In this document: one piece after another, positions 33,301 to 44,100 of the stretch | Layout of the letters: every line of letters starts with the position of its first letter | How positions within the stretch are numbered: the stretch's first letter is position 1 | DNA from: a virus | Reading direction: 5' to 3' (one strand) | Length of the DNA: 64,000 nt | Virus record (IMG/VR): IMGVR_UViG_3300008261_000125 | Span: 1-64,000 of that record | Position numbers and translations under genes: made by a program | The notes under the pieces: model-generated | The model's input: the letters and a program-made list of their open reading frames with translations, nothing else | Database searches by the model: none | What the model was told of the DNA's origin: nothing

Positions 33301-36300
33301 TTAGGACCATAGATTATTTTTGCTAAAGGTGATTTATAATTTATCTTAGATTCAACATATTTTCTAATCATAGGATTACTTACAAAATACGCTATATCCT
33401 CTATAGGAACACCTGCTTGTAATAAGAATAATGTTTTAGGAATTACTTCCATGTTACCTTGTAAGTAACTAATCCATGCATCTTTACCAACATCCACAGC
33501 ACCATTCATCAATTGAGATAAAATATCAGCTATATTATTAATTTTTTCAGCATCTGTTTTATTAGATAAAGAAATAACTTCAATCTCTTTTAATGTTTTA
33601 CTATCAATTTCTTTAGTTTTATTATAATTAAGTCTTAGTTTAATTGGAACTTTTACAGGTGATAAAACTTCACTATCACTATAGTATGGATTTTCTACTT
33701 CAAATGAATAATTCATTTTAGCACCAGCCATAGTTAACATATTAGCAAATGTATTATGTAAAGTAATAAGTCCTAAAATGTTTTTACCTGTAATATTATC
33801 TTGTTGTTTTTTAAGATTGTAAGCATACTCAGTCATTTTAGTAGGACTCACTCCACCACCTGGAGTTGATTCTCCAGTTTTAATAGATTTAGTATGATCA
33901 ACTTCATTATCTGCTTTTTGAATATCTTTTTTGAGTGTATTAGATAAAGGTTTAGTTAAATGAGTATCATTAGGTTGCATTAATGAGAAAGCCATCTCTG
34001 GCATTTCCATAACCCCAATAATATTATCTATAAATTTATTTTGAATAGCAGCAGTAAAGTTTCTCTTATGTTCTTTTAAATTAGAAAGTTCATTATAAGC
34101 TCTACTTAATTCACTATCTTTTGATATTAATTCAGTAATTAAATTTTCAATTTCAGGATATTTTTCTGAATCAAATCCTTTAATTTGTTTAGATAAAATT
34201 TGATAAGATTCTGGAAGATTCTTTTTAATAAACTCTTGTTCCTTTGGATTACTTAAAGTTTTTAATAACTCTTCATTATTATAAGTAGTATAAGCAAAGA
34301 ACTTTTCTTTAACAAGTCTTTTATGTTTACTTTCTTTTTTAATACTATTTCTAAAGTCATCAAGATCTTCTTTAATAGTTAATTTATCAGCTTTTAAATC
34401 TTTTAATTTAGTTTTTAATTCTTGAATTTTAGCATCTAATTCTTCTGGTGTTTTATAAGTATCACCTGCAGATGCTGGTAAGAATTCATGTATTTGAACA
34501 AACTCAACTGAGTTAGGTCCTTGTGTAGGAATCCTTACACCAGTCATTCTAATAGAGTTTTCATTTTCTTTTAACCAAGCTTCATTCTTAATCATTTCAT
34601 TAAGTCTTATGAAACTTGCATCATAGTCTAATACATATTTAATCTCAGATTCTGTATCAGGGTTCTTTACATAAACAGCTACTTTATCTGTAGTCTTTTT
34701 ACCATTAACATAGTAATTAGTAGAGAATAGATTTTGATAGTTATCTGTTAAGGCAACTTTAACCTTTGCACCTATAGTCTCTTTACTACCATTTGTACTA
34801 ACAATATATCCACTTAAACCATTAGTACCAAAGTCATCATATTCTTTTGTTTGTTCAATAGTAGGTTTTTTAAATGATTGTGTAAGAGCAGAAGAAACTT
34901 GTACTAAAGGTTCACCTTTAATTTTAAGTTTAATCAATCTATTATTAATAACAGACATTAAAAGTTTTTCAAGTCTAGCAGCTTGAGGACTTAAACTTAA
35001 ATCAATTTTCTTGTTAGAACTATATTGAACAAAGTCTATTTCATGATCACTATATCCTTGACTTTTTAATATATCAACAACATAAGTAATCATGTCATCA
35101 ATATTACCTTCTGGTAAACCATTTACTTCAGTCCAACCCATTTCTTCTAATAGGTCTTTTCTCATGTACTCAGTTAACCTTTTAAGTTGCTTATATACTT
35201 GTTGTGTATTTTTATAAGCATTACTGTTTTTTAGCTTTTCAGCTTTAGTTAAACTGTTCCATTCCTCTTTAGTACCTTTATAATCTATAGGGACACCATT
35301 ATCAAATAACCCAACATTAAACACTTTACGTAACTGAGTAGATAAAACACTCTTTCCTTTAAAGTATTTATTAACTTCTGTTTGATTTTTTAAGTATTCA
35401 AAGTAAATAGGATTAGGAGTAAAGTTAATATCTTGATATTCTTTGATATTACTTGTATCACCTTCATAAATACTATCACCATTAGTTTTGTCATCAGCTC
35501 TTAAGTAAGATCTCTTAGCTCCAGAATCAAATAATGCATAGTCAATGTTTTGAGCCATCATAGCTAAGTGCATTTTTTCTAAAGGTAATCCTTTAATTAC
35601 ACTAGGAATTAATGGTAATAAACTGAATTTATCAATACTTTGTATAGGATAGTTCTTTAATTCAGTTACTAATGGTCCTGCATACTGTAATTTATATACT
35701 GGGAATAAATCAGTTAACTCTTCAGGTGTAAGACTTTCTCCTCTAAGTTCTTTTTGGTAAGCAGCTTCTTGTTGTTCTGTCCAACTATTTTCAAGATTTT
35801 TTAAGATTCTATATGAGTCAAATGATATCCATCCTTGACCATCACCATCTTTAATTCCTGTATATGGTTGTAATAAACCTCCAGTAATATTAGTTTCAGA
35901 ACCACCTTTACCATATAAAGCTTCGTTAATATCACCTTGATATTTTTTTTCTTTTAACCAATGTCTGAACATTTCAGCATAATCATCTAAGTAAATACTA
36001 TCTACTTTACTCTCTTTGATTATTGCTTTGTTACCTTTACCTGTATATAATCTTGACTCAGTTTGATTTGGATCTCTTCTTACTAATTTACCACTCTTAA
36101 CTAGACTATCTTCATATGGTCTTTTTACATGAGTATTAATAAATAGTTTTGCTAGTTCATCAGTAGGGAAGATTAGACCAGAAGAGTTATAAGTAGGAAC
36201 CCTTTTTAAACTCTCGTCATTGATATGATTAAATTGAAATCCATCACCAAGCTCTAACAATATAACTTCATTAGCATGTAAAGAACTGTTTATAGCAAAT

Positions 36301-39300
36301 GAATATAATAAAGCATCTTTAATACTATCAGTTGTAGCTACTTGTCCTTCAGTAAGATGTTCTTCAGCAATTGATCTTAAGAAATTAGGAACATTATTAC
36401 CAAAAACTTTATTATAATTATTAACTTCTAATGATTTTTTTGAAGTTTCAAAATAGTTAATAATTTCTTTTTCAATTTCTTTTCTTAACTCAAGGTTTTT
36501 ATTTAATAAACTATTTAAAGTAGTTTCATCATTTAACTGACTAGCATACTCATTAATAAGTTTATTTTTTAATTCACCATCTTTAGTATTTAAGATATCA
36601 TCAAAATAATCAAACTTAATACCTTTTTCATAAAAGTCTTTAGCTTTAGAATAGTACTCTTTATTGTCTTTGATTTTTTGAATTCTTCTTAACTCACCTT
36701 CTAACTTAGGAATCATTATGTCCATTACTTTATCAAATGGATTATATCCTAATAAGTAATTACCATTAATATCTTTTAAGAAAGCTTGAGTATCTACATA
36801 TAAATGGTTATTCTTTTTAAGTGAATAAGTGTTAAGTCTTTTTACTTTAACTCCAGTATAAGTACTTTTTTCACCATGTCTTACAGCTTCAATATATCCA
36901 TCTTTTAACATAGAAGCAAAGTCAGTAATAAACTTATCAACTTTGGTCATTGAACCGTGTGAAACACCATTACTATCATCAGATAAATCTTCATATTGAG
37001 AACCAGTTAAATCTACTAATTCAATACCATTAAGATTATTTCTCTTACCTGTAGTGTCAAATAATGAATTCATTATAACACTACCTATAACATGAGGGTT
37101 GTTTTCTTTAACTAAATGAGGAACATAACTATAAGCACCACTTTTTAATTCATCTAAAGAACCTGCTTTCTTTAAAGCATATACAATTTGAGTTAAAGTT
37201 GTATTTAATGAGAATGCACTTTTCTTACTTTTTTCTGCAGTAAGTTTCATCCTACTAATGTTTTCTGTAGAGAACTCAGCATCAATCTTAGCTAATGTAT
37301 TAACATTAGAAGCTTGATTATCTATAGCACCCTCAATAAACTCACCAGTAGCTAGTTCAATTTTAATCTTATTATGTTTTTGACCTAAGAAATTAACTAT
37401 GTTAGTAATAGGTAATAGGTTTCTTTTTGCTAAGATGTCTTTGTTAGCTTCTGCTAAACCAATAGCATTAACAATATAATCAAAAGCTTTTGTAGTATCA
37501 TCATTAATAGCTTTTCTAACATCATAGTTATCTTCTAAATACATACCTATTGCATTTAAGAATGGAATCTTTAATGATTCATCTTTAATGAAATATTTAG
37601 TAATACCTTCTTTACCTATAGCAGAAGATGTTAAAAATTCTTTAACTACTTTACTTAAGTTAAGAGTATTTTCTTTATTAGCATTTACAGTAACAAATGG
37701 ACCTGATTCAGTAGAGAACTTAGCTGGCCATACTTTATTTTTAATTGCTGAGTGATCAGCTGATACTTTACCTACTACAAAACTAACTTGAGTTTGATTA
37801 TCAATGGTTTCTTCTTTAAATTTAGAAGTAACTAAATCTTCTCTTTCTAAGTTCAATGATCTGAATACACCCATCCAAATTTTAGATGCACCAGCACCTT
37901 TATCAGCACCCATAACCACAGTAGGATCACCTAGTTTTTCTAACAACTGAGCAAATAAAGGTGAAGTATTTTTAACTGATGCTAGTTTTTTGTATAACTC
38001 ATCAACTCTTTTTTCACCACCAACTTTATCTATTAAATTGTTAAAGAACTGTTTATGATTAATAGGCTCAGGAAATCCTAGACTATTTAATATATTAACT
38101 CTTTCTCCATTTACAACTTCTTGTTTTAATAAAGTCTTTAGGATGTATGTACAATCAGCAGTAGCAAGTTCATATGATTCAGTTTCATTACCACCTTCTC
38201 TTCCAGATTTAGATAATGGAGACTCATAGTTCTCATCAATCATTTCATTAAATGAACTGTTTTGTAAATGGTAAGTAATAAGATCTAACTTATCACCTTT
38301 TCCATTTAAAGAATTAGTTGCATCACCATAGTTATCTAAAGCTTTTATTAACAATAAAACATTGTTTCTTTTATATTTTCTTTCAATCTTATCCCACTTA
38401 GTTTTATTATTTTTATCTTTAGCATAATCTGCTTCAAACTCTTTTCTTAAAACATCTAATCTAGATGCTAATTTCTTTTTAATTGCAGAATTATATAATA
38501 AAGTTAATCTCTCTTGTCCTTTTAAGATATTAGCTGCAGCATCATATTTACCTTTTAATAAATAACCTGTAGTTATATCAGATATAATACCATCCATACT
38601 CTTAACAAGTAATGATGCTTCTACTGGAGTAAATATTACAGTACCATCTTTAGCAATTATACCAGAGTTTAATACACCAAACTCAGCATTGTCCATACTT
38701 GGAGTATACATGTTTAATTGTTCAGGACTTTCTGCTGTATATAACTGATTAAACATTTCAGATAATATACCTTGAGAACCAGGATTAGAATAAACATTAA
38801 TATCAGTTGTTCCTTTAAATAATGTTTTTAAGAATTTCCAAACTCTATCAAAGATTCTTGAGAATATATTTGATTTTTCATTTTCAGTTTTGAACTTACC
38901 ATTGTTCATGGCATATACTCTGAACTCTTCTGCTATAAATTCTTCTAACTCTTTTCTAGAAGCTTCAGTAAATTCTACTTTAACTGTTTGGATGTTATTA
39001 CTTTCATTCTTTCTGGTAACAGTGAAGGTGCCTGGTAATTGTCCTACAGCTTCATATAGTTTATTTCTATCAGCTTTAGATAAATATATCTGACTGAATG
39101 CATGCCAAGCCTCATGGTAATTATGAGTGTAATCTGAACCTGCAAACAAAGTAATAGTAGCATTACTAAAACTAGCCCAAGCATCTGAGTTAACTAAATT
39201 AAAAGCTTCTTTTAAAGTAATCAATGGTTTACCATTAGAGTCTTTAGCTTTAGATAATGCACTTTTTTCCCACCATGTTTTTGCTTTAGCTTTCTGTTCT

Positions 39301-41192
39301 GGAGTAGCAATACTTTCAATTAACTTAGATCTTAATAAACTTTCTAGTTTATCTTCTTCATCAGTATCTTCTTGTATAATTGTTTTAGCATTATTAACTA
39401 CTTCTTTTACTTCTTGTTCTACTACTGCTGTTTCATTAGTAGGTTCAAAACTGAAATATCCATTAGCTACTAATGGTCTTTCTGTTGTAGAATCAAAAGC
39501 AATTCTGGGGATCATGTTTTGTAAAACATAATCTTTAATGTAATTAATAGGTTGTACACTTACTACACCATCTTTAATATTAAATCTTTCAATGGTTACT
39601 TTATTTTTTAAATCAGTAGAGAAGTTAGCAAATAGTTTTGCACCCAAAGTTTTTACTAGCTGTTCTTTAGCTTGTACTTTATCTGATAAATCTAACTGCT
39701 GTCCATTTAAACTAATAACAATTTCATTGTTTACTATTGAAAGATTAAATACAGATCTATCTAATTTACTAGCATAGTTATTAAAATAACTTTGTCTATC
39801 AGCTGGAGATAATGGTTTACCATTTTCATATACTAAATCATCAATCAGTACAGAAATTAAACTATCAAACAATGATCTATCACCTGCAAGAAGGTTTCTA
39901 CCTTTTAATGATATAGGTTTATCAATATTGTTTATTTTAATAGATGGTAAGTTTAATGTTTTAACAACACCTTTTACCATCATATCAGCATATGCTATTG
40001 CAATACTTTCAATTTCAGTATCTGTAAGATTAAATTGACTTAGTGTTTTTTCAACTAAAGATTTGTATTGTTTTAATTTTTCAGGATCAGTTATTTTCTT
40101 AAATGTCTCATCAGTATTTTCATGATAACCTTTTTTACCACCTGTTATATCTAACAAAATTGGTTGGTTATCCATTACAGATTTGGATATAAGATCACTT
40201 TGTTTTTTTTCTTCATTAACCATTTGGTTAATTTTAGAAATAAGTTCATTTCTTAATCTTGAGTATTCAAGAGGATCATTTTTAGATTGCTCTCTTAAAG
40301 CTGTCTCATTACTTTTTAATAACTCTTCTTTAAGTGCTTTAACTTTAGCATCAGAAGAGTCTTTCATATAGAAGTAAACTATTTTACCATCTTCTTTAGA
40401 TGTAATCTCACCTTTACTATTAAAGTATAAAAACTCACCTTTGTTATTAGTTAATGCTAGAATTATTCTCTTAGAACTTAAAGTAGCTCCAGGATATATA
40501 TTTTTTTCTAAATCAGGTAATGTATTTTCTACTATTGGTTTTAATTTAAAACCTTTATGTCCACTATATTCTACATTAGAGTAATTAGCATTATCAGTTG
40601 TATTAGCTTCTAATACTTTAGTTAATACATTATAGTAAAAGTTTTTACCAGCATTTGTTTTAGTAAATATAGGAAGACCTGATACTTCTTCTAACTGTTG
40701 ACCTGTTGAGTTTTGTAAAGATAAACTAGTTAATATTTTATTAAGAACTAATTCTAATATTTGATTTTCATTAGATACTTCAGACTGAGTTTCAGGAGTG
40801 GTAACACTATTTTCTAATATGACTTTCATACTAGTTTTAGTACCAACTTTAATGTAATTAGCAATTTCTTTTAAAGGATCCTCTGACTTATTAACTAATA
40901 ACTCAAAATTTCTTACAGCTTTTAAATCAAAGTTTTTGTCTATTAACTGAGTTAGTAATTTAGGATTGTCTTCAATAACTTGAAAAAACACTGTAGGAAT
41001 AACTGCTGCTATTCCTAAAGACTTAGCTTGGTCTTTGTTTTTCTCATAAGCAACATAATAAACATCTCTTACTACTTCTAATATTTTAAAAGGTTTATCA
41101 GGAGTCTTTAAGTTGTTTAAAATCTTATTGTAGACCTGATTAGCAAGAACTTTAGCTAATTCTTTATTTTCATCTAAATTACAAATACTCAT
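30330..41192 (-). CDS. giant RNA-polymerase-like polyvalent protein (zincin, RNAP-like core lacking the Asp loop, NADAR-like, ASCH-like)
   Basis: A 3620-aa protein from ATG 41192 (a TTG lies in frame at 41201). HNYHEAWHAF near residue 694 is a zincin motif. MAQNIDYALFDSGAK and, near residues 2210-2235, RIPTQGPNSVEF and HEFLPASAG fit the double-psi barrels of crAss-like virion RNA polymerases. The DFDID-type metal-binding loop expected right after this is absent; the chain goes to TYKTPEELDAKIQ and a coiled coil. IQNKFIDNIIGVMEMPEMA then fits the downstream core. Residues about 3294-3416 (YPVEFRGKTYKDAEAAYQAL) look NADAR-like, and about 3432-3530 (ATTRYSDHKAF, KVGDIITW) ASCH-like. RNAP assignment is from remembered patterns. 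Confidence 0.68.
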   Translation of the reverse strand: MSICNLDENKELAKVLANQVYNKILNNLKTPDKPFKILEVVRDVYYVAYEKNKDQAKSLGIAAVIPTVFFQVIEDNPKLLTQLIDKNFDLKAVRNFELLVNKSEDPLKEIANYIKVGTKTSMKVILENSVTTPETQSEVSNENQILELVLNKILTSLSLQNSTGQQLEEVSGLPIFTKTNAGKNFYYNVLTKVLEANTTDNANYSNVEYSGHKGFKLKPIVENTLPDLEKNIYPGATLSSKRIILALTNNKGEFLYFNSKGEITSKEDGKIVYFYMKDSSDAKVKALKEELLKSNETALREQSKNDPLEYSRLRNELISKINQMVNEEKKQSDLISKSVMDNQPILLDITGGKKGYHENTDETFKKITDPEKLKQYKSLVEKTLSQFNLTDTEIESIAIAYADMMVKGVVKTLNLPSIKINNIDKPISLKGRNLLAGDRSLFDSLISVLIDDLVYENGKPLSPADRQSYFNNYASKLDRSVFNLSIVNNEIVISLNGQQLDLSDKVQAKEQLVKTLGAKLFANFSTDLKNKVTIERFNIKDGVVSVQPINYIKDYVLQNMIPRIAFDSTTERPLVANGYFSFEPTNETAVVEQEVKEVVNNAKTIIQEDTDEEDKLESLLRSKLIESIATPEQKAKAKTWWEKSALSKAKDSNGKPLITLKEAFNLVNSDAWASFSNATITLFAGSDYTHNYHEAWHAFSQIYLSKADRNKLYEAVGQLPGTFTVTRKNESNNIQTVKVEFTEASRKELEEFIAEEFRVYAMNNGKFKTENEKSNIFSRIFDRVWKFLKTLFKGTTDINVYSNPGSQGILSEMFNQLYTAESPEQLNMYTPSMDNAEFGVLNSGIIAKDGTVIFTPVEASLLVKSMDGIISDITTGYLLKGKYDAAANILKGQERLTLLYNSAIKKKLASRLDVLRKEFEADYAKDKNNKTKWDKIERKYKRNNVLLLIKALDNYGDATNSLNGKGDKLDLITYHLQNSSFNEMIDENYESPLSKSGREGGNETESYELATADCTYILKTLLKQEVVNGERVNILNSLGFPEPINHKQFFNNLIDKVGGEKRVDELYKKLASVKNTSPLFAQLLEKLGDPTVVMGADKGAGASKIWMGVFRSLNLEREDLVTSKFKEETIDNQTQVSFVVGKVSADHSAIKNKVWPAKFSTESGPFVTVNANKENTLNLSKVVKEFLTSSAIGKEGITKYFIKDESLKIPFLNAIGMYLEDNYDVRKAINDDTTKAFDYIVNAIGLAEANKDILAKRNLLPITNIVNFLGQKHNKIKIELATGEFIEGAIDNQASNVNTLAKIDAEFSTENISRMKLTAEKSKKSAFSLNTTLTQIVYALKKAGSLDELKSGAYSYVPHLVKENNPHVIGSVIMNSLFDTTGKRNNLNGIELVDLTGSQYEDLSDDSNGVSHGSMTKVDKFITDFASMLKDGYIEAVRHGEKSTYTGVKVKRLNTYSLKKNNHLYVDTQAFLKDINGNYLLGYNPFDKVMDIMIPKLEGELRRIQKIKDNKEYYSKAKDFYEKGIKFDYFDDILNTKDGELKNKLINEYASQLNDETTLNSLLNKNLELRKEIEKEIINYFETSKKSLEVNNYNKVFGNNVPNFLRSIAEEHLTEGQVATTDSIKDALLYSFAINSSLHANEVILLELGDGFQFNHINDESLKRVPTYNSSGLIFPTDELAKLFINTHVKRPYEDSLVKSGKLVRRDPNQTESRLYTGKGNKAIIKESKVDSIYLDDYAEMFRHWLKEKKYQGDINEALYGKGGSETNITGGLLQPYTGIKDGDGQGWISFDSYRILKNLENSWTEQQEAAYQKELRGESLTPEELTDLFPVYKLQYAGPLVTELKNYPIQSIDKFSLLPLIPSVIKGLPLEKMHLAMMAQNIDYALFDSGAKRSYLRADDKTNGDSIYEGDTSNIKEYQDINFTPNPIYFEYLKNQTEVNKYFKGKSVLSTQLRKVFNVGLFDNGVPIDYKGTKEEWNSLTKAEKLKNSNAYKNTQQVYKQLKRLTEYMRKDLLEEMGWTEVNGLPEGNIDDMITYVVDILKSQGYSDHEIDFVQYSSNKKIDLSLSPQAARLEKLLMSVINNRLIKLKIKGEPLVQVSSALTQSFKKPTIEQTKEYDDFGTNGLSGYIVSTNGSKETIGAKVKVALTDNYQNLFSTNYYVNGKKTTDKVAVYVKNPDTESEIKYVLDYDASFIRLNEMIKNEAWLKENENSIRMTGVRIPTQGPNSVEFVQIHEFLPASAGDTYKTPEELDAKIQELKTKLKDLKADKLTIKEDLDDFRNSIKKESKHKRLVKEKFFAYTTYNNEELLKTLSNPKEQEFIKKNLPESYQILSKQIKGFDSEKYPEIENLITELISKDSELSRAYNELSNLKEHKRNFTAAIQNKFIDNIIGVMEMPEMAFSLMQPNDTHLTKPLSNTLKKDIQKADNEVDHTKSIKTGESTPGGGVSPTKMTEYAYNLKKQQDNITGKNILGLITLHNTFANMLTMAGAKMNYSFEVENPYYSDSEVLSPVKVPIKLRLNYNKTKEIDSKTLKEIEVISLSNKTDAEKINNIADILSQLMNGAVDVGKDAWISYLQGNMEVIPKTLFLLQAGVPIEDIAYFVSNPMIRKYVESKINYKSPLAKIIYGPKHRNTTTSAKNKARKELLKGVMVDLDGNQLKNNIAGFYKILNTRYKDVSFSKESLKEVAKQSFKFNKEQIAGLLQYFYIEDLIEEFDNLKGYLNVDTESAVDNFAAQAKIHDIEKIDKFKTLDSSLKVHFKEESAISSFFIQEFSRALFGKNLFATRDNDLVNKFLIKTLENPIERAILKQETGLDEETFINRFKNALSLYIFTNVLKQYKQGASEYKQTPISELLNENSPVKSIEQLRSDFANENHLSSSKSDEAYLRRGLFYIHPSAFNQNDVESFIEFSLEREYLRKIKSLESLLGTKEFQSAKNRLVNSGVSLFVKREGESQEDYTNRLNKIVYEYVLMHEALSNTYNNYELFRSGEHTTARKLISIIESYPELKLQFDLVRQFSASSISSKKNHMSRTNFKIKNLTELDENLSEEYYNEWLKLANPKEMKVSEKTANRAQANAYISEFFAQLPMIAFLQSGMDSSEFSLNSIMPYDRYRPVMEKASEAFYTFLNKNESKANMVLEGFYEFFKQNNQTENNRLKGRGISYKRSVNQLIADATGKDTYLFDKPYVSKIDDGVYVISQSYEDPSTNQIKSLPAGELQMLKQGNPDIIFILNDNDLQVNLNISTETELEQAKADIDTAINKIKESGKIIVLSDKGFGKSTQPQVTVSKGVEISSNAKGLAGALTNPTELSKSKGNITKSYPVEFRGKTYKDAEAAYQALKSTATKDDGPNSTYNLMVDIITAKLQQHPRLVTEINKQGGSAWILSSTHQPTSKNTVWETNGRNWFIETLNDAYSSVSQPQAPVTTPNKLSGQMKMPYGKNKRSDVTSSTTFDAILKGERTATTRYSDHKAFDYWKSAKVGDIITWDSGDGRTVDVVVTKTLHPLKDSGKTAKEWSKLEGWSVDYFNNKVRLELDKAWQIEFKLATPTQAPITTKSQGTARTFEQLYNNEERTTILVALRDKYKNAYKNLSDDEIVQRINNRLMTEDRDKTIEILNKCYK

Positions 41193-41194
41193 AA

Positions 41195-44100
41195 TTAACA
41201 AATGTTATCTTGTATATCTTTTTTAAGTTCATCTTCTGATTTCTCTGTGTAAGTTATATTAACATTTTTAATAGCTGATTGATTTTGTACTGCTGTATCA
41301 ATATCCTCTTTACTATTTTGTATTCCTTGGATGTCAATTATTGATTTAATTTCATTAGGAATGTTTTCTGTTTTTACACTGATATCACCAGATAATCCTG
41401 ATAAAGATACAGAATTTTCTTTTATTTCCTTTATTATATATCTACCATTTTTCTCTGGATTATCAACTGATTCATACATAACTTCATAATTTCTGTCTTT
41501 AGCAACCTGAAGACTGTTAATGTTAATATTCTGATTTAATGTTTCTATAGTAGCTTGTTTACTCTCTGGTACTTCTACTTTAGCTTTTTCATTTTTAGGT
41601 GTACTCTCTCTTATATATGTAAGAACATTTCCATTATATAATACTTCAATTACATCAGTAGAAGGTTTGTCACCAACTGCTTTTTTAATCTTTTGTATAG
41701 TAACCTTTTCTCCAATAGGTAACTTGTTATCTTTAAAGAATTGAGTTACTCTTACTACTCTACCATCATCTAACACTACATGATATGAACTCTCATCAGC
41801 TGCATTAGGATATACACCTTTTTGAAATACACCACTAAGTTGCTCACCTGGCTTAAGTTCATCAACAATAGTTTTAAATTTCTTTTCTATTGATAACTCA
41901 TTAAATTCTCCTACAGGTTTACCTTTTAAAGCTTTTAGTTCTGCATCATATCTAGTATTGATTTTAGTTACTTTGTTACCTAAGTGAGTACTTCTGTACT
42001 TTTCACCTTTTTCTTCATATCTTCTTTGGTCAAAAGTATTGTAACCTATTTTTGGTTCTAAAGATGTTTCAACTGTTTCAATAACTTTTCCATCTTTAAC
42101 AATAGCAAGTTTTACATCTTTCCCTTTTACTTGCTCATTAGTATCATAAACATTTCCAGCAGAATCAACTACATATAACTTTTTACCATCTTGCCTATTT
42201 TGTGCAGAAAGAAAATCTTGTTCTTGTTGTACATTTTTAAACTTAACAAATACAATTAAGTCATTAGGTTCATTTTGTTCTCCAGTAGCTGTTTTAAATC
42301 TTTGTGTTCTACCATCAGGTAACACAGTATAAACACTTCCTTTAGCTGTTTCAAAACTTTCTATATCAGCTTTCTTATCAGAAACAGTACCTTCTAAAGC
42401 AGCTAGTTCTGCATCGTAATCTCTATATGCAATAGCTTCTGCTTTTCTTATTCTATTACTAGCAAGATTTTCAAATAGTTCAGAATCAGTAAATCCTTCT
42501 GAACCCATTGCTTTTCCTGTATCTGACACCACAGCTATTATCCAAGTCCATAATCCATTTTCTTTTCTTTTAGCCCTCCCAACTTTTACAGTACCATCAG
42601 ATTGTTTTTTACTTATAAGAATTTCATCTTTTCCTTCAATATCTTCAATTTGAACTGGTCCAGAAGGTTTAACTTCTACAAATTGTCTATCAGACCCGTT
42701 AAAAAGAGTTGTTTTATTTAAATTTTTTAAATCTTCTTGTCTTCTCTCTTCTATATCAGCTTTCTTAGCTTTTAAATCTGTAGTAGTTTCGGTTCCAGTT
42801 GGTACTGGAGCTGCTACTTCTAATTTAGAAGGGATGTATTTATTTACAATCTCTTTAAATTCATTATAATTAATCTTTGTTTTACTTGCTCTTGGTTCTT
42901 CTGTTAATGAGGTAATATTACCATCTAAATCTTCTTTTGTTTTAAAAGCTATAAGTTCTAAGTTAGTTACTTTTATTCCTGTAGTATTCTCTAATAAGTT
43001 TTTATATAGAGAAAGCTGTAGGGAATATTTTTCTTTCTTAGCAGACTTATCACTTTTGTTTCCAAAGTATTCCCATTTTGAACTAGTTTTCATGTCATAT
43101 ATTTTGTATTCTCCACCAGGAGTAACTACAAGTAAATCCATTTCACCAGCTATAGTTTGAGGCTTACCATTTACTTCATTAGTTGTAACACCAGATAACA
43201 CTAATCCACTAGCAACTACAACTTCATTTTGTTCAGCTAATTGTTGATCAAATTCAATTAATTTAGTTCTTAAATTGTTAAAAGCTGTCTCACTCATATT
43301 TGATGGTTTTATAAGTTCAACACCCTCAAAATAATCACGGACTAATTTATCTACAACATTACCTCTAATTGTAGTTTCTTCATAAATATATTTTTCAAAT
43401 AGCTTTTTAAAATTATCATTTGAAGTATTAGACTTAAGTTCTTCTTTAAATAGTTTTAATTTTCTACCATTAAATTGTTTATTAAATAACTCTTGAGCTT
43501 TTTGTTTAGCTTCATTATCTTTATTATCTGCTAAATCTTTTTTAATAAATTCAAATATACTGTCTACATATGCTTCTCTATTTTTAGCATTTGCTTTAAC
43601 AGTATCATCTTCTTGAGCTTTTATATAAGCATCAAGAATAGGAGCAGCAGATTTTTCAAATACAGCAAACTTGCTATAATCTGGATAATTTTCTTCTAAG
43701 ATTTGATCAATAAGTTTTGTTACTCTAGTGTCTTTCTTTTCACCATTGATAATATAATTATTATCAACTTTATCTTTATTAACTGTTCTCTTAGATAAAG
43801 CTTTAACAAGAGCTAATGCATTTTCTTGTTCAGGTGTCATTTTAATTGACAATCTGATTTTATAGTTAAGTGCTTGTTTAACTTTATTTAATTCATTTAA
43901 AACACTAGGTTCAGTTTTATATTTTTCTAAAAGCTCTTTATGTTTATTTTCAAGTTCCTTAAGTGTTAAGTTTAAATACTCTTGAAACTCAGCTGTTTTT
44001 TCATTTAGTATTTCTTTTTCTAATTGTTTTTTGAAATCATCAACAATATTTTTACCAGCTGGAAACTGTGTAGAAAATTCTTCAATAGTCATTTCATCAC

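Noticed and set aside
34380-34410. DLKADKLTI in the RNAP-like protein as a variant of the DFDxDK loop
   Set aside because: It lies in a continuous charged coiled coil with only two of the three Asp positions and lacks the preceding glycine-rich strand; chance resemblance is more likely.
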